Both the position numbers and the translations under genes were made by a program. A stretch of 64,000 bases of DNA, taken from positions 5,456,001 through 5,520,000 of the forward strand of contig NZ_CP108101.1 in the NCBI RefSeq assembly GCF_036195325.1. Direction: 5' to 3'. The stretch comes from Streptomyces sp. NBC_00234 (GTDB lineage: Bacteria > Actinomycetota > Actinomycetes > Streptomycetales > Streptomycetaceae). Under the pieces are notes generated by a model, which searched no databases, was not told the DNA's origin, and saw nothing but the letters and a program-made list of their open reading frames with translations. Position 1 is the first letter of the stretch. The number at the start of each line of letters is the position of its first letter. Shown here in pieces: positions 24,640 to 33,260 of this stretch.

Positions 24640-27240
24640 TCAGGCCACCGGGAAGGCGTAGAACGCCCTGCCGCGCTGCACGACCACCGTGCCGCCCGAG
24701 GCGCGGACCCGGTACGGGGCGAGGGCCGTGGCCCCCTTCGGGTCCTTCGTCGGATCCTGTACGCCGATGTCCTGGAACTTCCACAGCCGCCGTCCGTCGG
24801 CCGCCGCGAACGCGGTGACCTGGGTGGCGTCGGCCGCGAGCAGCGTCTTTCCGCTGCCGCTGAGGGTGAGGGCGGGTGCGTTGCCACCGAGCGGCACCTC
24901 GGTCGGGCGACGCCAGCGCAGCCGTCCGGTCTCCCGCTCGACGACGCCGACCTCCTGGTTCCGGTTGGTGACGTGGAGCAGGTCCCCGGCCGCGAGCGGC
25001 GTGCCGAAGACGGACGCCTCGGTGCCGTTCAGCCGCCACAGCGGTTTGCCGGTGGCCGTCTCGAACGCCTGGAGATCGTCGCCGACGGCCCCGTACAGCT
25101 TCCCCTCCTCGTCGCCCGCCGCGGCTCCGTCCGGCGCGACCGTGCCGAACTGCCGCGTCCACAGCAGCTTTCCGGTCTTCCGGTCGAAGCAGCGGAACGA
25201 GCCCTTGCCCTTGGCTGCCCTGACCTCGGCGGGAGTGAGCGTCGCGGCGTCCTGGCGTACGACCAGGTCGGCGGCCCGTACGGCGGTGAGCCGGTAGGAC
25301 GGAGTGCCGGGGGAGCGCCCGGCGGGCACGGCGGCGCGCCAGAGTTCCTTGCGCTGCACGATGTCGTACGCGAAGAGGTACGCCCGGACGACCTGGGTGT
25401 CCTTGCCGGGCTTCTTGCCCTTCTTCGGCTTCTTGGCCTTCACGGTGACGGTGTGGGAGCCGGTGAACCAGACGACGGGGCCGGACTGCCCGGTGAGGGC
25501 GGAGACCTTGAGCCCCGGGGTGCCGGTGAACCCGGTCGCGTACGCCACCCGGTGCGCGATCTTCCCGTCCTTGGGCGAGAGCCACAGGAACTCGGCCGGG
25601 CCCGCGACGAAGCAGAGGTTCGTGCCCGCGGCCAGAACCTCCTGCCCGCCGGCGGCCTCCGTCTGCTGCCAGACCTTGCGGCCGGTACGCAGGCTGACGG
25701 CCGTCGCCGCGTTCTCGCCGCTCAGCACGAGCAGCTTGCCCTCCCAGATCCCGGAGGCCAGGGGGGCGGGCTCGGAGGCCGGGTGGGTGTACATCCACCG
25801 GGGCTCGGGAGGCAGTCCCGGGACGGTGGGGCGCGGCGCGGGCGCCGGCTTGTCGTCGGCGGGGGGTGCGGAGTCGTCGGAACCGAGGGCGAACACGGCG
25901 CCCCCGCCGACGAGGAGGCCGGCGACCCCGGCGGCGGCGACGGTGAGCAGGGCCCGTCGGTCGGTAGCGGCGGAAGGGGTGGCCGGGGCCGGGGCCGGTG
26001 CGGGGGCCTGGGCGGGCAGGGGGAGGGGTGCCTGCGGGGCGGTGAAGGGTGCGGCAGCCTGCGGAGCGCCCGGCTGCGGATAGGGGTGCGGAACCGGGGC
26101 GGGCGGGAGCGCGGCCTGCTCGCGGGGGACGGCCAGTTGCGTGGTCGGCCGGTCGATGTGCGGCGGCCGGTCCGCGATGGCCTTGAAGCGGGTGGTCCTG
26201 CTGTCCTCGACGGCGGACCCGCCGGTGTCGGCCGGCGCCTGTGCCGGTACCGGAGCCTGTGCCGGTGTGTCCGCGGCCGGTGCGTCCGGGGAGGTGACCG
26301 GCGCCGCGACGGCCGCGCGGGCCACCGCGTCCTGCGGTTCCTCGGACGGCTCCTTCAGCGCGTGGGCCCAGGTCTCCTGCTCGGCCACCGCCGCCGCCAG
26401 CGGTGCGGGGAGCCAGTCGCCCTTGGCCAGGGCCGCCGCCCCCTCCAGGGCCAGATCGGCCGCCACCGAGCCCGCGGAGGGGCGTTCGGAGGGGTCCTTG
26501 CTCAGGCAACGGGCGATCAGATCACGCAACTCGTCCGGTACGGAGTCCAGTTCCGCGTCGCCGTGGGCGATCCGCTCGGCGGCCTCGTCGGCCGGGCCGT
26601 CCGCGAGCGGGGTCGTGCCGGTCGCCGCGTACGCGAGCAGCAGTCCCAGGACGAAGAGGTCGGACGCCGGGCCGGCCTCCTCGCCCCCGATCTGTTCCGG
26701 GGTGAGATAGCCGAGCCGTACGGAGAGCTGTCCGCCCGGCTTCGCCTCGGCCGCCGCCGCGGCGCCCAGCGGTCCGAACGCGGTCAGCCGGGGGCCGTCC
26801 GCGGCCAGCAGCACCGTCCCGGGGGCCAGTCCCTGGAGGACGGCCCCGGTGGCGTGCACCCGGGAGAGGGTCTCTGCGACACCCGCGCCCAGTATCCGCA
26901 CGGCACGCTCGGGGAGCGGTCCTGCGAGGTCGATCGCCTGAGCGAGCGTCAGCGCGGGTACGTACGGCCACACCGTCCACAGGTCACCGGCGTCCGGGGC
27001 GGCGAGGGGGGCCTGCACCCATCCGCCGGCCAGCCGCTCCGCCGTACGTGCCTCCGCCTGGAAGCGGCGCCGGAAGGCCGGCACCGCGGCGAGGGCGGGC
27101 CGGGCCGCGCCGACCACGGCCAGTTCGCCGGTGTCCGGGTCCCTGACCACGTACTGCACGGCGCTCGCTGTCTCACGGAAGCGCGCCAGCACGGTGTACG
27201 GGCCGAAGTGACGTGGATCGTCCTGACGCAGCGCCTCCAT
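24640..27240 (-). CDS. Pseudokinase with transmembrane segment and PQQ-type beta-propeller
   Basis: 866-residue protein. Residues 1-280 have a PknB-like fold, but the catalytic residues are absent: the VAxK lysine region reads AVVGAARPA, the HRDLKPxN loop reads VLQGLAPGTVLL and DFG reads AFG. A Pro/Ala-rich linker leads to one transmembrane helix (AAAGVAGLLVGGGAVFAL, about residue 450), then an extracellular propeller with repeated PQQ-like strands (GKLLVLSGENAATAVSLRTGRKVWQ; GKLLWTRQFG; GRRLWKFQDIG). In related Streptomyces proteins the kinase is active. Here it probably acts as an ATP-independent scaffold or receptor. The ATG at 27240 has AAGGGGGG upstream. Confidence 0.88.
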   Translation of the reverse strand: MEALRQDDPRHFGPYTVLARFRETASAVQYVVRDPDTGELAVVGAARPALAAVPAFRRRFQAEARTAERLAGGWVQAPLAAPDAGDLWTVWPYVPALTLAQAIDLAGPLPERAVRILGAGVAETLSRVHATGAVLQGLAPGTVLLAADGPRLTAFGPLGAAAAAEAKPGGQLSVRLGYLTPEQIGGEEAGPASDLFVLGLLLAYAATGTTPLADGPADEAAERIAHGDAELDSVPDELRDLIARCLSKDPSERPSAGSVAADLALEGAAALAKGDWLPAPLAAAVAEQETWAHALKEPSEEPQDAVARAAVAAPVTSPDAPAADTPAQAPVPAQAPADTGGSAVEDSRTTRFKAIADRPPHIDRPTTQLAVPREQAALPPAPVPHPYPQPGAPQAAAPFTAPQAPLPLPAQAPAPAPAPATPSAATDRRALLTVAAAGVAGLLVGGGAVFALGSDDSAPPADDKPAPAPRPTVPGLPPEPRWMYTHPASEPAPLASGIWEGKLLVLSGENAATAVSLRTGRKVWQQTEAAGGQEVLAAGTNLCFVAGPAEFLWLSPKDGKIAHRVAYATGFTGTPGLKVSALTGQSGPVVWFTGSHTVTVKAKKPKKGKKPGKDTQVVRAYLFAYDIVQRKELWRAAVPAGRSPGTPSYRLTAVRAADLVVRQDAATLTPAEVRAAKGKGSFRCFDRKTGKLLWTRQFGTVAPDGAAAGDEEGKLYGAVGDDLQAFETATGKPLWRLNGTEASVFGTPLAAGDLLHVTNRNQEVGVVERETGRLRWRRPTEVPLGGNAPALTLSGSGKTLLAADATQVTAFAAADGRRLWKFQDIGVQDPTKDPKGATALAPYRVRASGGTVVVQRGRAFYAFPVA

Positions 27241-27349
27241 GGCGCACCCCCCTTGTTACCGTGCCTCGGCACCAGAGCGTCGATCTTAGAGGGTCCGGCC
27301 TCCGTCGCCCGGCCCGGACACCCCGGCCGGCGCCGGCCGGCCCCGCGAC

Positions 27350-27625
27350 TCAGTGCCCGCTGCCGGGCTTCGTCCAGGGCCACTTGGGCGTCCGGCGCTC
27401 CCGGCCGCCGGGGGCGTACTCGTACACCCAGCCGCGCGGCAGAGCCAGCCGCTTGGTGTGACCGGCCGGGACCCGCTGGTACGCGTACACGGTGGGCGGC
27501 CCGCCCGCGGCGTCCGGTACCGGGACCTCGTACCACTTGGGGGGATGGCCGGTCGCGCCGGTCAGGACGGGCAGGACCCGGCCGTCCAGGGGGCCGCCTC
27601 TGAAGAGGGTGTTCTCGCTTCTCAC
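27350..27625 (-). CDS. Small hypothetical protein downstream of TetR
   Basis: 91-residue soluble protein with no recognised catalytic motif (FRGGPLDGRVLPVL...KWYEVPV...VYAYQRVPAG...LPRGWVYEY). The FRGGPLDGR start resembles a widespread small actinobacterial protein of unknown function. The GTG at 27625 begins 4 bp after the TetR stop, suggesting translational coupling; an upstream GTG at 27664 would overlap the TetR gene by 35 bp. Confidence 0.6.
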   Translation of the reverse strand: MRSENTLFRGGPLDGRVLPVLTGATGHPPKWYEVPVPDAAGGPPTVYAYQRVPAGHTKRLALPRGWVYEYAPGGRERRTPKWPWTKPGSGH

Positions 27626-27629
27626 CGGA

Positions 27630-28394
27630 TCAGTCTGACGCAGCGGGGAGCAGGTGGGCCGCACCGGTGACCACCGGGAGCACCAGATGCGCCAGCCGTC
27701 CGGCCGGTCCTCCGGCGGTCTCCAGCGGCAGCAGGTCCGCCACCACGGCCGCCGTCTCGGCGTCCGTCGCCGCGGTCGCCGCGAGCAGCGCGATGAGATG
27801 GTCGACGAGCCAGCCGCGCAGACCGGCGGCCGGGGGCTGCTTCTCCTCGTCCAGCCAGATCAGGGACGCCGCCTCGACGGCGGCGATCCAGGTGCGCACC
27901 ATCATTCGCAGCCGCGGTCCCGCCGCCTGCCCCTGGCCGCTGCCCCTGCCGAGATGCAGCAGGATCTGTTCGGCCGCCGCCCGGCGGACCCCGTCGACGA
28001 TCGCGGTCGTACGGGAGGTCTCGGCGACGCTGCCGCCCTGGAGCAGGGCGCTGAAGCCGGCGTCGTGCTCGTCCACGAAGGCCAGATACCGGTCCAGGAC
28101 CCGTGAGAGGCGCTCGGTGGGCGGTCCGACGGCGGGCTCCGTGAAGCACAGGGTCAGTTCGGCGGCGGCCGAGCCGAGTGCCGCCTCGTACAGCTGCTGG
28201 CGGCCCCCGGGGAAGTACCGGTAGACGAGCGGCCGTGAGACCCCGGCGACCGCCGCCACCTCGTCGAGCGAGACCTCGTCGGGGGCCCGGTGCGCGAAGA
28301 GGCCGAGGGCGGCGCCGATGATCTGCGCGCGCCGCACCTCCACCCCGAGCCTTCGGTATGCGGGGGTCGTCGGGGCTTCAGCGGCGGAGGTCAT
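27630..28394 (-). CDS. TetR-family transcriptional regulator
   Basis: 254-residue regulator. The N-terminal HTH is SLDEVAAVAGVSRPLVYRYFPGG at about residues 42-64, preceded by RRAQIIGAALGLFAHR. The C-terminal helical domain (about residues 80-250) would bind the ligand and form the dimer. The start is the ATG at 28394 (TSAAEAPTT). Same strand as and downstream of the AurF-like gene (60 bp), and next to a divergent diiron gene, so both are candidate targets. The ligand is unknown. Confidence 0.92.
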   Translation of the reverse strand: MTSAAEAPTTPAYRRLGVEVRRAQIIGAALGLFAHRAPDEVSLDEVAAVAGVSRPLVYRYFPGGRQQLYEAALGSAAAELTLCFTEPAVGPPTERLSRVLDRYLAFVDEHDAGFSALLQGGSVAETSRTTAIVDGVRRAAAEQILLHLGRGSGQGQAAGPRLRMMVRTWIAAVEAASLIWLDEEKQPPAAGLRGWLVDHLIALLAATAATDAETAAVVADLLPLETAGGPAGRLAHLVLPVVTGAAHLLPAASD

Positions 28395-28453
28395 ACCGGG
28401 AAGCCTATGGGGTGCCGTTCCGGCGACGCCGTTCCCGGACGCCGGGAACGCGC

Positions 28454-29389
28454 TCAGGCCAGCAGGCCGGAGCTCTTCCACAGCCTGCGTCCGACGCCGT
28501 TCAGCACGCCGATGTCGTCGAAGAAGTCCGTCAGCCGCTTGGCGCCCGACTGCATGACCTCGGCACGGTGGCCGCTCGCCTTCACCTGGGCGACGGCCTC
28601 CCGGCGGTCCAGGCCGACGCGCTCGTACACCTGCGGGTTGACGAAGCAGACGGAGAAGACGCGGGCCGCCTCCCCGCAGCTCACCCGGGTCAGTTCGCGC
28701 TCCCAGCGCGGTGCGGTGACCATCTGGCGGCGCAGCTCCTCGCGGGCGTACCGGACGTGCCGTGCCTCCTCCACCACGTGGATGCGGGTCACGCCGCGCA
28801 CCAGGGTCTGTACGCGCTCGTCCGGGAAGGTCAGCCGCTGCATCCAGTCGAGGATCTCCTCGCCGAGCAGGGCCGCGGCGAAGGAGCCGGGCGTGGTGGA
28901 GACGGTCTTCAGGATCCGCGCGAGGTTGTGATAGTGCCGCGGTACGGGGTAGTTGGGGGCGCCGCCCCAGGTGATCATGCGGCCGAACATCAGCGAGTGC
29001 CGGCACTCGTCCGCGATCTCGGTGAGGGCGTAGCGGACGTGGTTGCTGGTCACCGGCTTGTCGTAGATGTGGCGCACGAGCAGCTGGATCAGGATGATCT
29101 CGAACCAGATGCCGAGCGAGGCGAGCGAGGCCGCCTCGTGCCGGGCCAGGTCCATCCGCTGTTCCTCCGACATCCTCCGCCAGAGCGGGGTGTCGTAGAG
29201 GGAGATCAGCTCGGGCGGCCAGAACCACTTGCCCTCCTCGACCCCCGCGTCCCAGTCGAGCTCGGTGTCCGGGTCGAAGGAGTGCTTGGCCGAGGATTCG
29301 AGAAGGCGCTCGGCGATCTGCTCGCGGTCCCGCAGGGGCCCGAGTGCGTCACGGAGCAACTGCACGTCGCGTTCGGTCGCTGTCGGCAT
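28454..29389 (-). CDS. AurF-like diiron oxygenase
   Basis: 311-residue non-haem diiron protein of the p-aminobenzoate N-oxygenase (AurF) family. Metal-ligand motifs are visible: an early Glu in GIWFEIILIQ, ExxDExRH as EIADECRHSLMFG, Glu in LGEEILDWMQR and a second EEARH in HVVEEARHVRYA. Relatives oxidise aryl amines to nitro groups; the substrate here is not known. I chose the ATG at 29389 with GAGG about 12 bases upstream; a GTG at 29401 is an alternative. It forms an operon with the TetR gene and is divergent from another diiron protein. Confidence 0.88.
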   Translation of the reverse strand: MPTATERDVQLLRDALGPLRDREQIAERLLESSAKHSFDPDTELDWDAGVEEGKWFWPPELISLYDTPLWRRMSEEQRMDLARHEAASLASLGIWFEIILIQLLVRHIYDKPVTSNHVRYALTEIADECRHSLMFGRMITWGGAPNYPVPRHYHNLARILKTVSTTPGSFAAALLGEEILDWMQRLTFPDERVQTLVRGVTRIHVVEEARHVRYAREELRRQMVTAPRWERELTRVSCGEAARVFSVCFVNPQVYERVGLDRREAVAQVKASGHRAEVMQSGAKRLTDFFDDIGVLNGVGRRLWKSSGLLA

Positions 29390-29572
29390 GGCTGAGGGCA
29401 CCTCACACGTGGGTTACCAGCGGTCACCTCTTATGAGACTGCCTGTCAGCAAGCCCGTCAATCCCTTGCGCACGACTTGTTGACCCGGCGTCTACCACCG
29501 TGTGAACCTGCCAACTGACGCCAGGGCAAAGGAACTCGGCGACGCGACCCGTGCAAGGCGAAGGAGCCGTCC

Positions 29573-30679
29573 GTGTCGACACATGACCTCTACACCACCG
29601 CGCCCGACGAGCCGACCTGGCAGGTTCCCGCCTCCGGAGCCGCCCGGTTCAGCTGGGACTACGACGACGGCCGGGAGCGTCTGCTCGCCCTCTACCAGAA
29701 GGGCAAGGACAAGCAGTGGGACGGCAACAAGCGCATCGACTGGAGCCTGGAGGTCGACCCGGCCGACCCGCTCGGCACCCCCGACGAGGCGCTCACGCTC
29801 TACGGCACCCCGCACTGGGCGAAGATGACCGAGCGCGACCGCGCCGAGCTGCGCAAGCACTACACCTCCTGGCAGTTCAGCCAGTTCCTGCACGGTGAGC
29901 AGGGCGCGATGGTCTGCGCGGCCCGCATCGTCGAGTCCGTCCCCGACCTGGACGCGAAGTTCTACTCCGCGACCCAGACCATGGACGAGGCCCGCCACGC
30001 GGAGATCTACGCCCGGTTCCTGCACGAGAAGGTCGGGATGCTCTACCCGATCAACGACAACCTCCAGGGCCTGTTGGGCGACACCCTGCGCGACTCCCGC
30101 TGGGACATGCCCTACCTCGGCATGCAGGTGCTCATCGAGGGGCTGGCCCTGGCCGCGTTCGGCATGATCCGCGACACGACGACCAAGCCGCTGCCCAAGC
30201 AGATCCTCGCCTACGTCATGCAGGACGAGGCCCGCCACGTCGCCTTCGGGCGGATGGCGCTGCGCGACTACTACAAGCAGCTGACCGACGCCGAACTGCG
30301 GGAGCGCGAGGAGTTCGTCATCGAGGGCTGCTACCTGATGCGCGACCGGCTGAGCGGCGTCGAGGTGCTGGAGAACTTCGGCATCGGCAAGCAGGAGGCC
30401 AAGGACCTCTCCGAGCACTCGGAGTACCTCCAGCTGTTCCGCAAGCTCCTGTTCAGCCGGATCGTCCCGTGCGTCAAGGACATCGGCCTGTGGGGCGAAC
30501 GGCTCCAGAAGGCGTACGTCGACATGGGCGTGCTCGAACTCGGGGACTCCAGCCTGGACCTGCTGATGGCCCAGGACGAGGAGATCGCCGAACAGCTGGA
30601 CCGCGACCGCTTCGCGGCGGAGGAGCAGGCACGGGTGGCGGAGGTGGCGGACGCGATCGCGGAGGGCGCGGACCGGTAG
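29573..30679 (+). CDS. Ferritin-like diiron protein, R2/oxygenase type
   Basis: 368-residue four-helix diiron protein. Two canonical ligand motifs stand out, QTMDEARHAEIYARF and VMQDEARHVAFGRMAL, with the additional Glu residues in FLHGEQGAMV and LIEGLALAAF, the E/ExxH/E/ExxH layout of class I ribonucleotide reductase R2 and diiron oxygenases. It lacks the C-terminal signature of true NrdB, so an oxidase or oxygenase is more likely. The GTG at 29573 follows GAAGGAG by 7 bases. Divergent from the AurF-like gene across a 183-bp spacer. The function is unassigned. Confidence 0.85.
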   Translation: MSTHDLYTTAPDEPTWQVPASGAARFSWDYDDGRERLLALYQKGKDKQWDGNKRIDWSLEVDPADPLGTPDEALTLYGTPHWAKMTERDRAELRKHYTSWQFSQFLHGEQGAMVCAARIVESVPDLDAKFYSATQTMDEARHAEIYARFLHEKVGMLYPINDNLQGLLGDTLRDSRWDMPYLGMQVLIEGLALAAFGMIRDTTTKPLPKQILAYVMQDEARHVAFGRMALRDYYKQLTDAELREREEFVIEGCYLMRDRLSGVEVLENFGIGKQEAKDLSEHSEYLQLFRKLLFSRIVPCVKDIGLWGERLQKAYVDMGVLELGDSSLDLLMAQDEEIAEQLDRDRFAAEEQARVAEVADAIAEGADR

Positions 30680-30827
30680 GCGGACGGGTGGGCGGGCCCC
30701 CGGGGGCGGCGGCACGGGCCCGGAGCGCCCGGTCGGGGACGCGTGACGCGGGCCGCCATTCTCTCGACCTGATACCGATCTGGGCATCGTCGAAAGTACG
30801 TTCGCCGCGGTGACGTACCGTGAGCGC

Positions 30828-31667
30828 ATGACCATGCCGCCTCAGCCGCCCCAGGGCCCGTACGGGCCTCCTCAGCCTCCGCAGAACCCGTACGGGCACC
30901 AGGCTCCGCCCCCCGGCCCGCCCCAGCAGCCCTACGGCTACCCGCAGCCGCCGCAGGGCCAGCAGGGTGCGTGGGGGCAGCCGGGCATACCCGGACAGCC
31001 CGGGGCGCAGCAGGGCTGGATGCCGCAGCCGCCGCCGCGCAAGAAGCGCACGGGGCTGATCATCGGCATCGTGGCCGGTTCGCTGGTGGTCGCGGGCGGT
31101 ATCGCCTTCGGTGTCGCCATGCTGGTCGGCGAGGGGACGGACGCCGCGTTCCCCAAGGCCGAGTACGAGCTCGTGGTGCCCAAGAAGCTGCTGGACGAGG
31201 AGTTCACCCTCGCCCAGGACATGTCCGACACCGAGGGTCAGAAGATCGAGAACACCCCCGACCCCAGCATCAGGGACGGGAAGGCCGTCGTCGCGCAGTA
31301 CACCGCGGACACGACCAGCGCCCTCGTGCTGTCCGGCATGCACGGGCGGCTCGCCGCCCCGTCCTTCATGCGCGGCAAGATCATGGAGGGGGCGGCGGAG
31401 TCGGACGGCGCCAAGGTCGTGGTGCCCCCCAAGGAGTTCGAGCCGGCGGGCTTCGACGTCACGATCGAGTGCCAGGTCGTGCAGTCGAAGGAGGGCGGCA
31501 TGACGAGCAACATCCCCATGTGCGCCTGGGGCGACGCCAACACGGCCGCCATGGTCGCCGTGGTCAGGCCGGAGACCGTGGTGAAGGACGCCAAGTCCAT
31601 CGACCTGGCGAAGGTCGCCGAGGAGACGGCCAAGGTCCGCGACGAGATCCGCAAGCCGATCGGCTGA
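30828..31667 (+). CDS. Pro/Gly-rich membrane-anchored protein of unknown function
   Basis: 279-residue protein. The N-terminal 75 residues are a Pro/Gln/Gly/Tyr-rich cytoplasmic tail (PPQPPQGPYGPP repeats), then a basic RKKR, one transmembrane helix (GLIIGIVAGSLVVAGGIAFGVAML) and an extracytoplasmic domain of about 170 residues with a Cys pair (IECQVV...IPMCAWGD). No enzyme motif is seen. I used the ATG at 30828 (MTMPPQ); a GTG at 30810 is possible. Its stop is followed directly, with no gap, by the stop of the convergent DUF3291 gene (TGATCA). Confidence 0.78.
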   Translation: MTMPPQPPQGPYGPPQPPQNPYGHQAPPPGPPQQPYGYPQPPQGQQGAWGQPGIPGQPGAQQGWMPQPPPRKKRTGLIIGIVAGSLVVAGGIAFGVAMLVGEGTDAAFPKAEYELVVPKKLLDEEFTLAQDMSDTEGQKIENTPDPSIRDGKAVVAQYTADTTSALVLSGMHGRLAAPSFMRGKIMEGAAESDGAKVVVPPKEFEPAGFDVTIECQVVQSKEGGMTSNIPMCAWGDANTAAMVAVVRPETVVKDAKSIDLAKVAEETAKVRDEIRKPIG

Positions 31668-32177
31668 TCAGGTCGCGGTGGCCTCGGCGGCCTCGGCCGC
31701 GTCCGGTGCCGGGAAGCGTGTCCGCAGCGTGAACGCCCACTCGGTGGGGCCGTGTTCGCGCAGGTGGAGCAGGCGCTTCTCGGCATCCTCCACCGTGGGG
31801 CGGTCACCCGCCGGTACCCACCACAGGGCGGTCATCGACTCCTCCACCTTCGCGAACCACTCGCGGCGCCGGGCCATCAGCTCGCGGTGCCGGCCCGCGT
31901 ACATGAACGTGGTCAGCGCGTCCGCGTCCCGCCAGACGGACATGTTCACGATCAGCCAGGCATCCCCGAAGACGGCGACGTCCGTGGCGTTGCCGGAGTC
32001 GGCCTGGAGGCGCCACACGTAGCCGTCGGCCGCCTCCGCCACCGCGTTCACCGGGTCGAGGCCGTCGACGAAGTCCTTGAGCTCCGGGGAGTCAAGCGGT
32101 AACTTCAGCCGGGATATGTTCACTTGGGCCAGTTCGTGGCCGGCTCTTTCCGTCTGGGGTGCGTCTGTGGAGTCCAT
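31668..32177 (-). CDS. DUF3291 protein
   Basis: 169-residue protein with the DUF3291 core (VDGLDPVNAVAEAADGYVWRL; VAVFGDAWLIVNMSVWRDADALTTFMY; LWWVPAGDRPTVEDAEKRL). It resembles antibiotic-biosynthesis-monooxygenase folds, but no function is known. The ATG at 32177 sits inside the 3' end of the amidase gene (58-bp overlap), so the two are translated together. A GTG 19 codons later (VNISRLKLP) would start right at the conserved domain. Confidence 0.8.
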   Translation of the reverse strand: MDSTDAPQTERAGHELAQVNISRLKLPLDSPELKDFVDGLDPVNAVAEAADGYVWRLQADSGNATDVAVFGDAWLIVNMSVWRDADALTTFMYAGRHRELMARRREWFAKVEESMTALWWVPAGDRPTVEDAEKRLLHLREHGPTEWAFTLRTRFPAPDAAEAAEATAT

Positions 32178-33241
32178 GTCGGCACAGTAGGCAACGCCTC
32201 CTCGGCCGTGCGGGCCATTCCGAGCAGCGAGACATCGGCCCCGCGCCCGGCCACCAGTTGCAGACCGACCGGGCAGCCGTCCCGGGTGAACCCGGCGGGC
32301 ACACTGGCCGCCGGATGCCCGCTGAGGTTGAACGCCCAGGTCGACGCCGTCGAATAGACCTCGCCCGGCCCCTCGTGCCCATGGGGCCGGTTGGGGGTGG
32401 CCGGGGTGAGCAGCAGTGGCGTACGGGCGAAGAAGGCGTCGAGCCTGCGGTCGTTCTCCGCGCGCAGCGCCGTAGCGGACGCGGACGGCGACCCGCCGCG
32501 TATCTCCTGCCACGCACCCGCCGGGTCGAGCAGGTCGCAGCCGCCCGGACCCAGCCGTACGACGCCGGCGGCGGCCAGCCGTTCCACCGCTCCCCGGACC
32601 ACCGCCGCCACCTCCGGGTCCACCCGGGCGTACCCGAGGTCCTCGCTGTAAACGGCGGGCACCGGCAGCCGGGGCACCCACGGCTCGTACCCGTCCAGGA
32701 CGTGACGCAGATACGTCTCCGCCCGCGCCGCCGACCTGGCCAGGACTCCGGCCGCCGCGAGTCCCGAGCGGTCAGGCGAGGGGAGCAGCCCGTTCGTCGT
32801 CTTCAGCCCGAACACCCCGCACCACGCCGCCGGGATGCGCACGGAACCCGCCCCGTCGCTCCCCGTCGCCAGCTCCACCATGCCCGTCGCGACGGCCACG
32901 GCCGCGCCCGCCGAGGAGCCGCCGGGGGTCCGGTCCGCCCGCCAGGGGTTGACCGTACGGCCGTGCGCGCCCTGCCCCCAGGTCTGCCAGACGGTGCCGG
33001 GGCCCGGTACCGAGGTGGACCCGACGGGGACCGCGCCGGCCGCGATCAGCCGGCGGGCCGCGAAGGCACGGATGCCGGAGCGCCCCTTCACCGCGAACGG
33101 CAGCCCGGCCAGCGGGAGTCGCGCGGCACCGGGGACGCGGGCGAGCGCCTCCTCGCGCCACACCTCGACGAACGCGCCGAGCCCCGGGTCGAGCCGGTCG
33201 ATCCGGTCCAGGGCAGCCGCCACCGCCGATGCTCCGTCCAT
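32120..33241 (-). CDS. Amidase signature (AS) family amidase
   Basis: 373-residue hydrolase with the Ser-cisSer-Lys triad of amidase-signature enzymes: Lys in LPFAVKGRSG, then the Gly/Ser-rich loop GGSSAGAAVAVATGMVELATG with GSDGAGSVRIPAAWCGVFG. It hydrolyses an amide; the substrate is unknown. At 373 residues it is shorter than GatA (about 480), so it is not the tRNA amidotransferase. The ATG at 33241 (DGASAVAAALDRI) is preferred to the upstream Arg-rich extension. Confidence 0.9.
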   Translation of the reverse strand: MDGASAVAAALDRIDRLDPGLGAFVEVWREEALARVPGAARLPLAGLPFAVKGRSGIRAFAARRLIAAGAVPVGSTSVPGPGTVWQTWGQGAHGRTVNPWRADRTPGGSSAGAAVAVATGMVELATGSDGAGSVRIPAAWCGVFGLKTTNGLLPSPDRSGLAAAGVLARSAARAETYLRHVLDGYEPWVPRLPVPAVYSEDLGYARVDPEVAAVVRGAVERLAAAGVVRLGPGGCDLLDPAGAWQEIRGGSPSASATALRAENDRRLDAFFARTPLLLTPATPNRPHGHEGPGEVYSTASTWAFNLSGHPAASVPAGFTRDGCPVGLQLVAGRGADVSLLGMARTAEEALPTVPTWTPQTHPRRKEPATNWPK

Positions 33242-33260
33242 CGCACCAGTGTCGCCGACC

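Noticed and set aside
24502..27603. 1,033-codon open frame antisense to the pseudokinase gene
   Set aside because: Gly/Arg-rich shadow with no domain; the minus-strand frame has kinase-fold and propeller repeats.
29480..29510. TTGACC-based promoter for the R2-like diiron gene
   Set aside because: The -35 is good, but at 17-18 base spacing the -10 reads TGAACC or GAACCT, too far from consensus.
30680..30827. GC-rich palindromic run after the diiron gene as a terminator
   Set aside because: Several short alternative pairings, but no single convincing stem and loop.
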